A stretch of 13,622 nt of DNA. Source: Candidatus Bathyarchaeota archaeon (GTDB lineage: Archaea; Thermoproteota; Bathyarchaeia; 40CM-2-53-6). Position numbers and translations under genes: made by a program. Location: positions 1 through 13,622 of the forward strand of contig VBAY01000051.1 in assembly GCA_005883085.1 (NCBI GenBank). The letters run 5' to 3'. Below, piece after piece: positions 1 to 6,294 of the stretch (position 1 is the stretch's first letter; every line of letters begins with the position of its first letter). A model generated the notes under the pieces. The model was given only the letters and a program-made list of their open reading frames with translations, searched no databases and was not told where the DNA came from.

Positions 1-364
1 CTTTCTGTCTGAACTCGCGCGAGACAATCCGGAAACCTTTCTCGTGCTCACCCTCAACAACGAGATCGTAGGCTATGGGGTTGTCGATCGATGGGAGGAC
101 CATGATCACTTGATCTCGATCGCGGTACGCCCGGATAGTAGAAGGAAGGGCTTGGGAGAGGCATTGCTTGTGGAGCTCGAAAAACGGCTTTCCAAAGGAA
201 GACCTTTGAGGCTCGAAGTACGCCAGAGCAACTTGGCTGCAATCCATCTCTACTCGAAGAGAGGGTTCACGAAAACCGGGTTGGCAGAAGGATACTATGG
301 CGACGGAGAAAATGCGGTTACGATGGAAAAGAAGGTCGTCAAAGAAACCTTGGTAGAGAGCTAG
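1..364 (+). CDS. RimI-like GNAT N-acetyltransferase, 5' end cut by window edge
   Basis: The frame is open from base 2 to the TAG at 362-364, so this is the 3' part of a gene starting outside the window; the GTG at 44 is internal. The visible 120 residues show the GNAT core. There is a beta-strand pair around EIVGYGVV, then the acetyl-CoA pyrophosphate-binding loop RRKGLG following IAVRPDS, then the NLAAIHLYSKRGF segment typical of RimI/Ard1-type enzymes. By family knowledge these acetylate protein N-termini using acetyl-CoA in the cytoplasm; the substrate here is inferred only. The gene is chromosomal, outside the integrated element, and converges with the minus-strand gene at 399-665, 34 bp away. 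I am confident of the GNAT family, less so of RimI as opposed to another small-molecule GNAT. Confidence 0.85.
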   Translation, partial: FLSELARDNPETFLVLTLNNEIVGYGVVDRWEDHDHLISIAVRPDSRRKGLGEALLVELEKRLSKGRPLRLEVRQSNLAAIHLYSKRGFTKTGLAEGYYGDGENAVTMEKKVVKETLVES

Positions 365-398
365 AATTCCTGAAGCTGGGTCTTCGCCATACTTTTCT

Positions 399-665
399 CT
401 ATTTGACGTCTGAGCTCTTGGTCGGATTCAATCTAGAATTCTTTGATAGACGCTTCCTTTGTACCCACTCAGGAATTATTACGGCTCTAAGCAGCGTCTG
501 AACTCGTATCCCTTTTTCAGTAGCAATTTTTTCCAGTTCTTCGAACATCTCATCACCGATGGTCTGCATGAATTTATGGTTGAGATCGGACTCCCTTTGG
601 CCTGGTTTGCCTCGTCGGAAATGGATTGTCTTGTTGTAACTAGAGAGCGAGGACTGGGCAATCAT
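399..665 (-). CDS. small RHH-like protein
   Basis: An 88-residue ORF with an ATG at 665. The recognisable core is residues 33-72, beginning MQTIGDEMFEELEKIA, followed by a helix with RVQTLLRAVIIPEWV. This strand-helix-helix pattern is that of short CopG/RHH-type or related archaeal DNA-binding proteins; the target is unknown. A shorter start at the internal ATG at 569 (56 residues) is possible. I keep the long start because a TATA-like element at 703-710 sits about 26 bp before a point just upstream of the 665 ATG, and the extension (RRGKPGQRESD) looks protein-like. The tail is basic and probably disordered. It is chromosomal and convergent with the acetyltransferase gene. Function is not assigned. 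Confidence 0.6.
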   Translation of the reverse strand: MIAQSSLSSYNKTIHFRRGKPGQRESDLNHKFMQTIGDEMFEELEKIATEKGIRVQTLLRAVIIPEWVQRKRLSKNSRLNPTKSSDVK

Positions 666-702
666 ACCCAGTAACTATGAATGATTGTCTCAAACCCGAC
701 GG

Positions 703-710
703 GAATTTAA
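703..710 (-). promoter_or_regulatory. TATA-like element for the RHH-like gene
   Basis: On the minus strand the stretch reads TTAAATTC, about 40 bp before the ATG at 665. Archaeal transcription starts about 25 bp after the TATA centre, which would give a leader of about 15 nt. Weak single-site evidence. Confidence 0.3.
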
Positions 711-755
711 CAGTTTGCCAGCAAATACCCAGAAAACGCCAAAATGTGTCCATGA

Positions 756-1019
756 TCACGCGGGCTGCGCGCCTTTGCCTTCGGATGGCACAGTATGCTG
801 GTTGTTTTCGAAGGCTGGAAGTTTGCTAGGCTGAGAGGCTCGCTGCGGGCGAACCCTGTGAGGCTGTTGATCATGGAGCGTAACCTTCGTTGCCTTCACT
901 AACCCGAGCCTTTTCAGCGTTTCATCCAGCATTTCAATCTGCTCCACAGTCAAGTCCCTATTCACTTCGATTACTATTCTTCTTACTCCAATTCGCGTTG
1001 TCATCGACAATTTTGTCAT
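756..1019 (-). CDS. hypothetical 87-residue protein downstream of the tRNA site
   Basis: I chose the ATG at 1019 because a good ribosome binding site (GGGGAG) lies 8-13 bases upstream. The same frame extends further upstream through the attL repeat, but that extension is translated tRNA sequence and is not real protein. The N-terminal 50 residues look folded: a strand pair with RRIVIEVN, then helices containing EQIEMLDETLKRLG. The last 35 residues are polar, rich in Gln, Pro, Arg and Ser, and probably disordered. I do not recognise the family. Before integration of the element, this gene would have lain about 100 bp downstream of the tRNA-Arg 3' end on the same strand, so it could have been co-transcribed with the tRNA. 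The element now separates them by almost 9 kb. Confidence 0.55.
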   Translation of the reverse strand: MTKLSMTTRIGVRRIVIEVNRDLTVEQIEMLDETLKRLGLVKATKVTLHDQQPHRVRPQRASQPSKLPAFENNQHTVPSEGKGAQPA

Positions 1020-1121
1020 ATCCGCTTCTCCCCGTTTTGTTCTGAGTCTTGTTAGCTTCTCGGAGCGGGTCGATAAGTTCCGATTGTTACTTTGGCTCCC
1101 CGGTTCAGTTCGAGCTCGAAA

Positions 1122-1160
1122 GCGGGCCGGGTGGGATTCGAACCCACGATTTGTGGCTCC
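1122..1160 (-). repeat. attL: copy of the tRNA-Arg 3' portion
   Basis: The segment matches 9990-10028 at 38 of 39 positions; the first 32 bases are exact and the single difference is T at 1154 versus C at 10022. It covers the tRNA from the 3' half of the anticodon loop through the T-arm to the discriminator base plus one. Beyond 1160 the similarity ends. The flanking base order does not encode CCA here (it reads G-CTTTC after the acceptor strand), unlike the right copy. The repeat also codes for the GPGGIRTHDL segment of the integrase. Confidence 0.93.
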
Positions 1161-1951
1161 TCGGTCGTTCCGACCGAGCCGAAACACTCTCGTTCCGACC
1201 GACCGATTGGACTGAATTCGATGAGTACGTGACCAACTCCTTTGCCGCGAACACGTGGAAAGACTACCGGAGATACGCGCGGCACTATTCCGATGTTTTG
1301 ACCACCGGAGACGCTTCTCCGTTACTCGGGTTGACCGATTGTAAAAGAAGGCACGTGATGGGTGCGCTTGCGGCTCTCGCGAACTTCTCCGGGGTCAAGG
1401 GACAATGGAGAGACATTGTGTCACGGCACAATCTCAAGTGGTCCGGAAGAAATGACCTTGGTGACTTGGTTGGCTTGCTCTACTCCAACCGGTTCGATGA
1501 AATGGTAACGGAACTCAAGCACTCACTGGAGAAGGTCCCGGAGGATTACGCGAACTATTTCCGATTCAACGTCGTCACGGGATTACGACCGAACGAGGCG
1601 GTGACCGCGGCGAACATGGTCCGCAACGGTGAGTACGGTAACACCGAACTCGGGTTGCTCGAACACTTTCGGTTTCCCAAAATTTTCATAAGAAATACGA
1701 AGAAAGCGTTTGTCAGCGTTATTGACCCCGAGACTCTTGCTCTTGCAAGAGCGACGCGACCGCTTGATTACCAAGGTGTCCGGTCCGAATTCCGCACTTT
1801 CATGAGGCGGAAAGTGGACACGGAACTTGTTGATTTGCTCCAAGGTCGGGTTCCCACGAGCGTTTTCGCGAAACACTATAACCGACCCAACCAACTTGTC
1901 GAGTTGGAGAAGGTCCGAGCAAGTCTGCCCGAGTTGAGGAAGCTCATTTGA
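1124..1951 (+). CDS. int: integrase C-terminal catalytic part, int(C), split by integration
   Basis: SSV-type archaeal tyrosine recombinase catalytic domain. It cuts and rejoins DNA at the tRNA att site. The reading frame continues left of the att repeat into chromosome (as far as an ATG at 1049), but that part is fortuitous; true integrase sequence begins with the att-encoded GPGGIRTHDL. Visible catalytic motifs: TGLRPNEAV (first Arg near base 1586), a strand with a candidate Lys in RNTKKAFVSV, VRSEFRTF for the second Arg region, and LLQGRVPTSVFAKHY with the nucleophilic Tyr near base 1877. Joined to int(N) the protein is 79 + 265 = 344 residues, normal for the family. All catalytic elements appear intact, so the rejoined gene could be functional. 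In the integrated state this half has no start of its own. Its stop overlaps the next gene by 4 bp. Confidence 0.9.
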   Translation, partial: GPGGIRTHDLWLLGRSDRAETLSFRPTDWTEFDEYVTNSFAANTWKDYRRYARHYSDVLTTGDASPLLGLTDCKRRHVMGALAALANFSGVKGQWRDIVSRHNLKWSGRNDLGDLVGLLYSNRFDEMVTELKHSLEKVPEDYANYFRFNVVTGLRPNEAVTAANMVRNGEYGNTELGLLEHFRFPKIFIRNTKKAFVSVIDPETLALARATRPLDYQGVRSEFRTFMRRKVDTELVDLLQGRVPTSVFAKHYNRPNQLVELEKVRASLPELRKLI

Positions 1952-2235
1952 CAACTGGACAACACGAGAAAATCGTTTACCGCACGGTCGCGAGGGCAGG
2001 GCGTTCTGGCTCGTTCTTGCCGCCTCATGGCGTCGGGTACGGTTTGGGCGAAGGACTTGGACTTGTATTGAATCTCGTCGTAAAGGGTGCGTCGAATTTT
2101 CGGACGACACATCGCACCGCGGTCGGAGTTGTGGTTGCAGAAGACTCGGAACACGTGATCGTCGAACGAAATGACGGACGACGCTTGCGAATACCCATCT
2201 CGGACATTATCGAACGAGTTGTGTTAAGTCAATGA
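1948..2235 (+). CDS. small beta-rich protein translationally coupled to int
   Basis: A 95-residue protein beginning with TTG at 1948, overlapping the int(C) stop by 4 bp (TTGA), and ending in a 4-bp ATGA overlap with the next gene. Such tight overlaps on both sides support a real, translationally coupled gene. The N-terminal half is Gly-rich. The C-terminal half (about residues 58-92) alternates hydrophobic residues as in a small beta-barrel, with VGVVVAEDSEHVIVER and then LRIPISDIIE, reminiscent of PRC-barrel or SH3-like folds. That resemblance is only a fold impression. Its position directly behind int suggests an accessory role in integration or early element expression, by inference only. 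Confidence 0.7.
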   Translation: MTTGQHEKIVYRTVARAGRSGSFLPPHGVGYGLGEGLGLVLNLVVKGASNFRTTHRTAVGVVVAEDSEHVIVERNDGRRLRIPISDIIERVVLSQ

Positions 2236-2813
2236 CGGCGAAACAAAAAACGAATCTCACGAGTCATTGCCCACATTGCAAAGCCGATAACATTGTTCCT
2301 CTCAACCTTTCCACCCCGACAATCTGCGAGAAGTGCGGTGAGAGCTTGGTTAGCAAGAGCGAAGACCCGGAACTCGACGCGCTGAATGATCTTGATACTT
2401 GGGAGGCGGAGATGATAGACGCCAAGCCGGAAATAACTGACTTGGGAGTAACAAAGCTCGAAATCCCTAAACATGCACAGCTGATTTTCGACTATATGCA
2501 AAGTACGCCGAAGGGTGAAGTGACGACGGGTCAAATGCAAAGAGGCACCGGACTATCTCGCGAGGAATTGCGCCGGGAGTTGCGTCCGGGGGAGTACCTC
2601 ATCAAAAATGGTGTTGTCGAACAGATGATGCCCAAGGGCTATCGCTTAACAAGGCGTTATTTGCCTTTGACCGATAAGGGTCTGTCACGTCCGTTGCCCA
2701 AAATGTCTATTCATAGGTGGATGGAGAATCGGGTACTCCACGAAGAAACAATCAAAGATTTTGGACACCCCCGTTATGGCAGACACCGCTCTCATCGTGT
2801 TGTTACAAAGTAA
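2232..2813 (+). CDS. zinc-ribbon plus winged-helix-like protein
   Basis: A 193-residue protein with an ATG at 2232 inside the upstream stop (ATGA overlap). Residues 13-35 form a four-Cys zinc ribbon: CPHC, then CEKC 16 residues later. A short acidic linker follows, with EDPELDALNDLD. Residues 80-142 look like a winged helix: a helix with HAQLIFDYMQ, a recognition-type helix with LSREELRREL, and a hairpin ending in KGYRLTRRYLPL. The basic tail contains RYGRHRSHR. The architecture suggests a DNA-binding regulator or replication/transcription accessory factor of the element. I cannot place it in a named family and see no primase or Rep nuclease motif in it. It shares the operon with int(C). Confidence 0.72.
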   Translation: MTAKQKTNLTSHCPHCKADNIVPLNLSTPTICEKCGESLVSKSEDPELDALNDLDTWEAEMIDAKPEITDLGVTKLEIPKHAQLIFDYMQSTPKGEVTTGQMQRGTGLSREELRRELRPGEYLIKNGVVEQMMPKGYRLTRRYLPLTDKGLSRPLPKMSIHRWMENRVLHEETIKDFGHPRYGRHRSHRVVTK

Positions 2814-2866
2814 CAGCAAGTGCCCCGCTTATTTGGGACTCGCGGCGCTTCTCATTTTGACCTAGT

Positions 2867-3112
2867 TTGACGCCGAAACAAAAGAAACGCCCCGCGCCGT
2901 CCATCGTACCCGATGATGAATTTTCGGCCGGACAATTCACCGAAACCGAAATCAAAGATGACGGCGAGATCGTGATGACTTCCTACTTCCACCCCAATTC
3001 CTCGACGGGTGAATCCCGCGAACCGATCACATTGCATTACTTTCGCCCACTGAGCGTTCCCCCGATTCCGCCTTCGATAATTGAAAAATTGTCTCGTAGG
3101 AAACGCCCATGA
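2867..3112 (+). CDS. hypothetical 81-residue protein
   Basis: TTG start at 2867, 53 bp after the preceding gene; the start begins M-TPKQKKRP with a basic N-terminus. The middle is acidic and beta-like (FTETEIKDDGEIVMTSYF) and the end is Pro-rich and basic (PPIPPSIIEKLSRRKRP). I do not recognise it. The stop (TGA at 3110-3112) overlaps an ATG at 3109, the same ATGA junction used elsewhere in this operon, which supports this frame as coding. There is no signal peptide or membrane segment. Probably an element-encoded cytoplasmic protein of unknown function. Confidence 0.55.
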   Translation: MTPKQKKRPAPSIVPDDEFSAGQFTETEIKDDGEIVMTSYFHPNSSTGESREPITLHYFRPLSVPPIPPSIIEKLSRRKRP

Positions 3113-3710
3113 CACCGGAAAAAAGAAACTTGGGTTGGACGAACAAATTCGCAAACTTGAGGAATCGCGTGGGTACATGAGGTACCCGCCTTCGCCCTCG
3201 CCGGACATGGAACCACGTGTTCCCGATTCGTTTGACCCTCGCACGACTTCGGTGAGTCCTTCCGCACCTCACCCTTTGACATTGGCAACAGATACTCCGG
3301 ATTCCGGTACCACGTCCGGGCGGGGGAATTCGTCGGATCGGTCTTCGGGTCCGAATGTGCCGCCGCGCATCGTGGGTCTCTCGTTACCCCCGCCGCATCA
3401 GCTCACCGGTTCGAATCAACCCGGTTCGGGAATCAAACAATTGCCAGGCGCAACCTCGCAACAACCGGGGCAAATGGTTCCGCTTCCGCCGGTCGAATCC
3501 GGTACACGAATTGTCATACCCAAAAACGCCGACCCGTTTCTCGAACAAACAGGAACAACCCCTGGACGGGGTAATCCTTACGGTCCTTTCGGCAGAATTT
3601 CGCCCCGGACCGCCGCCGGGAATGACGCGGACCCATTGCCGGGAGAGCCGATGCCCCCGTCAACGAGTGTCATCAAACAAAAGCAAAACCCAACCGAGCC
3701 GAGGCAATGA
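3081..3710 (+). CDS. Pro/Ser-rich disordered protein, probable frame break near its start
   Basis: The open frame runs from a TTG at 3081 to the TGA at 3708-3710. After a short charged helix (LDEQIRKLEESRGYMRY), the remaining 170 or so residues are dominated by Pro, Ser, Gly, Thr, Gln and Asn, so the protein is probably disordered. No signal peptide is seen. The TTG at 3081 lacks a binding site and overlaps the upstream gene by 32 bp. The natural start would be the ATG at 3109, which overlaps the upstream stop as ATGA, but it is one base out of frame. One extra A in the six-A run at 3119-3124 would join it as M-TPEKKKLGLDEQ. So either the run has lost a base, it is a sequencing error, or expression uses slippage. 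Function unknown. Confidence 0.6.
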   Translation: MKNCLVGNAHDTGKKKLGLDEQIRKLEESRGYMRYPPSPSPDMEPRVPDSFDPRTTSVSPSAPHPLTLATDTPDSGTTSGRGNSSDRSSGPNVPPRIVGLSLPPPHQLTGSNQPGSGIKQLPGATSQQPGQMVPLPPVESGTRIVIPKNADPFLEQTGTTPGRGNPYGPFGRISPRTAAGNDADPLPGEPMPPSTSVIKQKQNPTEPRQ

Positions 3711-3784
3711 ACGAGTCGAAGAATGAGAAAGGGTCGCGGTAGTATGGTGTCCGTCGAGAAGTCGGAACAGGGTAGTCTTCCTTC

Positions 3785-4156
3785 ATGAAACACTATTCGC
3801 GACCCCTCAACCATTTCCCTCTAAGGCAATGGTTCAAACACATTCCGAAAAGCGGTCGTCGCAGATATGATGCGTTAGCGAAAGACGCAGTCCGCCCTTG
3901 TAAGATGTGGAGAGGCAAGAGAGACAAGCAAGGGTATGGACGGGTTCACTTCCGTCTACCTGATGGAAAGATTGTGGAACGGGCTCATCGCCTTGTGTTT
4001 TACAAAACCTCTGGAATTCTGCCGAAAGGTTGTGTTGTGAAGCACGCTTGTGGCAAAGTCGGGTGTGTTGAGCCGTCCCACTTGATTCTCGGACTCCCGG
4101 ACTCGACCGCTCTTGAGACAGTAGCGAATCCAAAGCAGTGGTATCGAGTAAAGTGA
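3785..4156 (+). CDS. HNH endonuclease (HNH_3-like)
   Basis: 123 residues from the ATG at 3785. The order of motifs is that of small HNH homing-type nucleases: CKMW at residue 39, KQGYGRVHF near 48-56, AHRLVFY at 67-73, then CVVKHACGKVGCVEPSHL at 83-100. Candidate metal and zinc ligands are H68, H87, C89, C94 and H99. By family knowledge such enzymes cut or nick DNA with one divalent metal; in mobile elements they act as free-standing homing nucleases or in replication and packaging. The usual Asn in the CxNPxHL motif is Glu here (E96), so activity is uncertain. It abuts the next zinc-ribbon gene with no intervening base, suggesting coupled translation. There is no clear binding site at the start. 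Confidence 0.85.
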   Translation: MKHYSRPLNHFPLRQWFKHIPKSGRRRYDALAKDAVRPCKMWRGKRDKQGYGRVHFRLPDGKIVERAHRLVFYKTSGILPKGCVVKHACGKVGCVEPSHLILGLPDSTALETVANPKQWYRVK

Positions 4157-4840
4157 ATGAATGACCCCTTGTCCAATATGCCCTCGATTTTGCGGCGATG
4201 GGCAGACAAACGCGGACTCGACAAATTACTAAGGAGATACGGGTGGTCGATTTGCGAAGTGTGCGGACGCATCGGATACAGATGGACTTCTGAAATGGTG
4301 CCGAGCGGTCACAACCTCGAATTTGAATCGCTATTTCACGGATGGATTCATCCGCATGCTGATGGATGGGAGGGGGAAGAACAACAATTCGGCACCATGT
4401 GGCAGACCGCCGAGAAGGAGGACCGAACAGTTCCCGAGGTACTCATGGCGGACTTTTTCGACTTGTTCATGAAAGGCGTTTGCAACACGATAGACCCCTC
4501 ACTCATGGACACGAAGGGGAAGGGAAGAACAAATCCTTACGACTTTTGTGTGTTGGACAGAACACCTCTCTGGAAACGGCAAAGCGTCCGCGAGTTGTGC
4601 CCAAAATGCGGGGAGCCGGGGACCGGCGAGGGTGTTGTCGGTGAGGAACGCCGATTCTTTCACAGCGCGAACAAATCGTGTTATTTGGGGATGCTCAACC
4701 CCGTTAGACCGAAAGTAGAGGAAATCAAATGTTCGAAGTGCGGACGACTCGGACGCGAGAGTGTTTCGAAAGGGTACCGGTACATACGCCACAAGGACAA
4801 AGTATGCTATCTCGGGAAGTTTTCTAACGAGTCCACCTAA
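4157..4840 (+). CDS. multi-zinc-ribbon protein with two tandem CxxCG...CYLG repeats
   Basis: 227 residues; the ATG follows the HNH stop directly. Three potential zinc modules are visible. First, CEVCG (33-37) with a His-rich stretch 15-35 residues later. Second, CPKCG at 148-152 paired with the Cys of CYLG (175-178). Third, CSKCG at 192-196 paired with the Cys of CYLG (217-220). The last two are clear sequence repeats: CxKCG, a Gly-rich turn, aromatic/basic residues (RFFHS or YRYIRH), then CYLG. Similar CxKCG...RH...CYLG units occur in archaeal small proteins, where they probably bind nucleic acid. The middle (90-145) is helical and unfamiliar. Being adjacent to the HNH gene, it may target that nuclease; this is inference. 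Last gene of the left module. Confidence 0.75.
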   Translation: MNDPLSNMPSILRRWADKRGLDKLLRRYGWSICEVCGRIGYRWTSEMVPSGHNLEFESLFHGWIHPHADGWEGEEQQFGTMWQTAEKEDRTVPEVLMADFFDLFMKGVCNTIDPSLMDTKGKGRTNPYDFCVLDRTPLWKRQSVRELCPKCGEPGTGEGVVGEERRFFHSANKSCYLGMLNPVRPKVEEIKCSKCGRLGRESVSKGYRYIRHKDKVCYLGKFSNEST

Positions 4841-4893
4841 CAGCATAGTGGAATGGTTAGAAGTTTTGAAGTTCTGACGAAACCACTTTGCTG
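4841..4893. repeat. long imperfect hairpin closing the left gene module
   Basis: The outer arms CAGCATAGTGG (4841-4851) and CCACTTTGCTG (4883-4893) pair at 10 of 11 positions. The inner segments (TGGTTAGAA against TTCTGACGA) continue the stem with G-T wobbles, leaving a loop of about 9 bases. It begins one base after the zinc-ribbon gene stop. No T-run follows, so it is not a typical archaeal terminator. It may protect the mRNA end, act as a terminator, or be an element-specific DNA structure. Confidence 0.6.
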
Positions 4894-4965
4894 TTAAGGG
4901 GATTCGTTAGAAAATGACGCTTCGTGAGAGGCGGGGGTGTGGATGAGGACGTTTGTTTCTCCAGA

Positions 4966-4976
4966 TTTTTAAATAA
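4966..4976 (+). promoter_or_regulatory. TATA box for the secreted protein gene at 5016
   Basis: The stretch TTTTTAAATAA is the strongest A/T run in this gap and fits an archaeal TATA box. A start about 25 bp downstream (near 4996) leaves about a 20-nt leader to the ATG at 5016. Confidence 0.55.
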
Positions 4977-5015
4977 ACGATTCAGGACACGTGATTTCAC
5001 AAATCCGACCGATTA

Positions 5016-5951
5016 ATGGTATCTTCACTCGTGACGGTGAACAGAGGCTGCGCCGTCTCTGTCCACCCACTTGGTTCTGAGGTTCCGCGACCTACCAACA
5101 TGCGATTCTACGATACACTCAAAAGCCGGACGGTGCTCGACCCCAACACGGCTGGTTTCACTACGCGAGCGAAAATCGTCTGTGCTATTCTGTTGTTGCT
5201 TATAGTGGGCGGCGTTTCAGCCGCCAAACCTGCTAATGCGACAATACCACCGTTGGCGTTGGACGGGGTGGGAACCAACACGACTTGTAAAGCGCCCAAC
5301 TGTGAGGCACAGCTATTGACGACAACACAAGGATATGATGTGGTGCTACTGATTGCGGAATGTGGTTGGACTTACTGCCCTATTACAATATCGTCCATCA
5401 TAGACAGTAGTGGGCTAACTTTCACACAGCGGGTATCCTACGCTCCCAATGATAAGCTCTGGGAGTTCTATGCGAGAGCCGTGTCGCCGTTGAGGTCTGA
5501 CAATATTACAGTCGCATTCTCATGTCTTTCGGATTGCCTGAATCAGGTTTTTTCGATTCATCAAATTCAAGTTCTGGCGATTCACGGTGCGAACACTCGG
5601 GCCACATTCGACCCGAACCCATCAGTGCCACATGCTGTGACCTGTCCAACCGCGACCGCTGGCTACGACAGCTGCTCTGTTATAACGGAAACATCCACAT
5701 TGGATTTCGTAATAGCGCTTACTGCGATAAACGATAATGTACGTTGTGGTGTCGGGACCTCCGATCAGGTGCCAGGATTCTCCAGGATTGTGTGGGGAGA
5801 CTTGGAGCTTGATTATGCAATAACCACAGCACCGCAAGAAAAGGTAGTGTTTACTTGCCTTGACGACGTTGCGGACCCAAGCAGTACGAGCCCGATGGCA
5901 ATCGTGATCGATGCAATTTCTTTCCGTGGTGCTTTCGGCATTTCCCCATGA
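5016..5951 (+). CDS. secreted beta-sandwich surface protein
   Basis: A 311-residue protein from the ATG at 5016; an in-frame ATG at 5100 (residue 29) is an alternative and would shorten the signal region. The N-terminus has a hydrophobic segment (AKIVCAILLLLIVGGVSAA, residues 52-70) followed by an Ala-rich cleavage-like site, indicating Sec export. The mature part is beta-rich. A segment with TISSIIDSSGLTFTQRVSYA followed by LWEFYARAVSPL and SDNITVAF matches the style of a recurrent archaeal secreted domain. There are about ten Cys, likely in disulfides. No C-terminal membrane anchor is present, so it is released or held by partners. It has its own promoter, set apart from the left operon by a hairpin. 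Role at the cell surface is inferred; I know no exact homologue. Confidence 0.75.
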   Translation: MVSSLVTVNRGCAVSVHPLGSEVPRPTNMRFYDTLKSRTVLDPNTAGFTTRAKIVCAILLLLIVGGVSAAKPANATIPPLALDGVGTNTTCKAPNCEAQLLTTTQGYDVVLLIAECGWTYCPITISSIIDSSGLTFTQRVSYAPNDKLWEFYARAVSPLRSDNITVAFSCLSDCLNQVFSIHQIQVLAIHGANTRATFDPNPSVPHAVTCPTATAGYDSCSVITETSTLDFVIALTAINDNVRCGVGTSDQVPGFSRIVWGDLELDYAITTAPQEKVVFTCLDDVADPSSTSPMAIVIDAISFRGAFGISP

Positions 5952-6294
5952 CTTGTTCGCTCGGGCCGCTTAGGATAATATGACAAAAGCATATAGTCAA
6001 TTTCCAATACTTTCACCTTTTCATCTCGTTTTTGGCCCTTCCAACTCGTTCGGGACCATCGTACTGACTCAAGAGCGGAAACTCGCCTCTACGATGCGTG
6101 TGAAGTGCTCCGCCTCATGAGTTGAGTACAGACCCACCCCGAGTTCGTGGGGAAGCTGGTTGTCTGTAGGAACGTCGAGAGACACTTATGGATTGGTTGA
6201 CTGGTTCTGCCCGCGATCTTGCCGGTATTGGCGGGAGCAATTCTGCTCGCAGCGGTCTTTTCGCGGAATCGAAAGAACTAGTGCTCGCGTAAGC
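5952..6294 (+). pseudogene. gap with a decayed coding remnant ending in a membrane anchor
   Basis: No intact gene. On the plus strand, one frame (codons from 6003) reads protein-like sequence broken by two stops (in MS*VQTHP and WIG*LVLP). It ends at a TAG at 6279-6281 after LPVLAGAILLAAVFSRNRKN, a classic hydrophobic anchor with a basic tail. This looks like the 3' remnant of a membrane-anchored protein gene, perhaps once the end of a surface-protein gene. A T-rich stretch at 6017-6034 could terminate the upstream gene. Confidence 0.35.
6017..6034 (+). terminator. T-rich candidate terminator
   Basis: Two T-runs (CCTTTTCATCTCGTTTTTGG region) lie about 65-85 bp after the stop of the secreted protein gene. 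Archaeal termination uses such U-rich tracts without a hairpin. Weak evidence. Confidence 0.3.

Noticed and set aside
756..1187. Extended minus-strand frame running from the small gene through attL
   Set aside because: The extra N-terminal part translates tRNA sequence; a good ribosome binding site supports the internal ATG at 1019.
1583..2110. 175-residue minus-strand frame opposite int(C)
   Set aside because: Lies opposite a clearly identified integrase with catalytic motifs and crosses into the next overlapping gene; composition is that of an antisense shadow.
2852..3288. Three minus-strand frames opposite the small and Pro-rich genes
   Set aside because: Ser/Arg-rich shadows of the Pro-rich coding strand, with no start signals.
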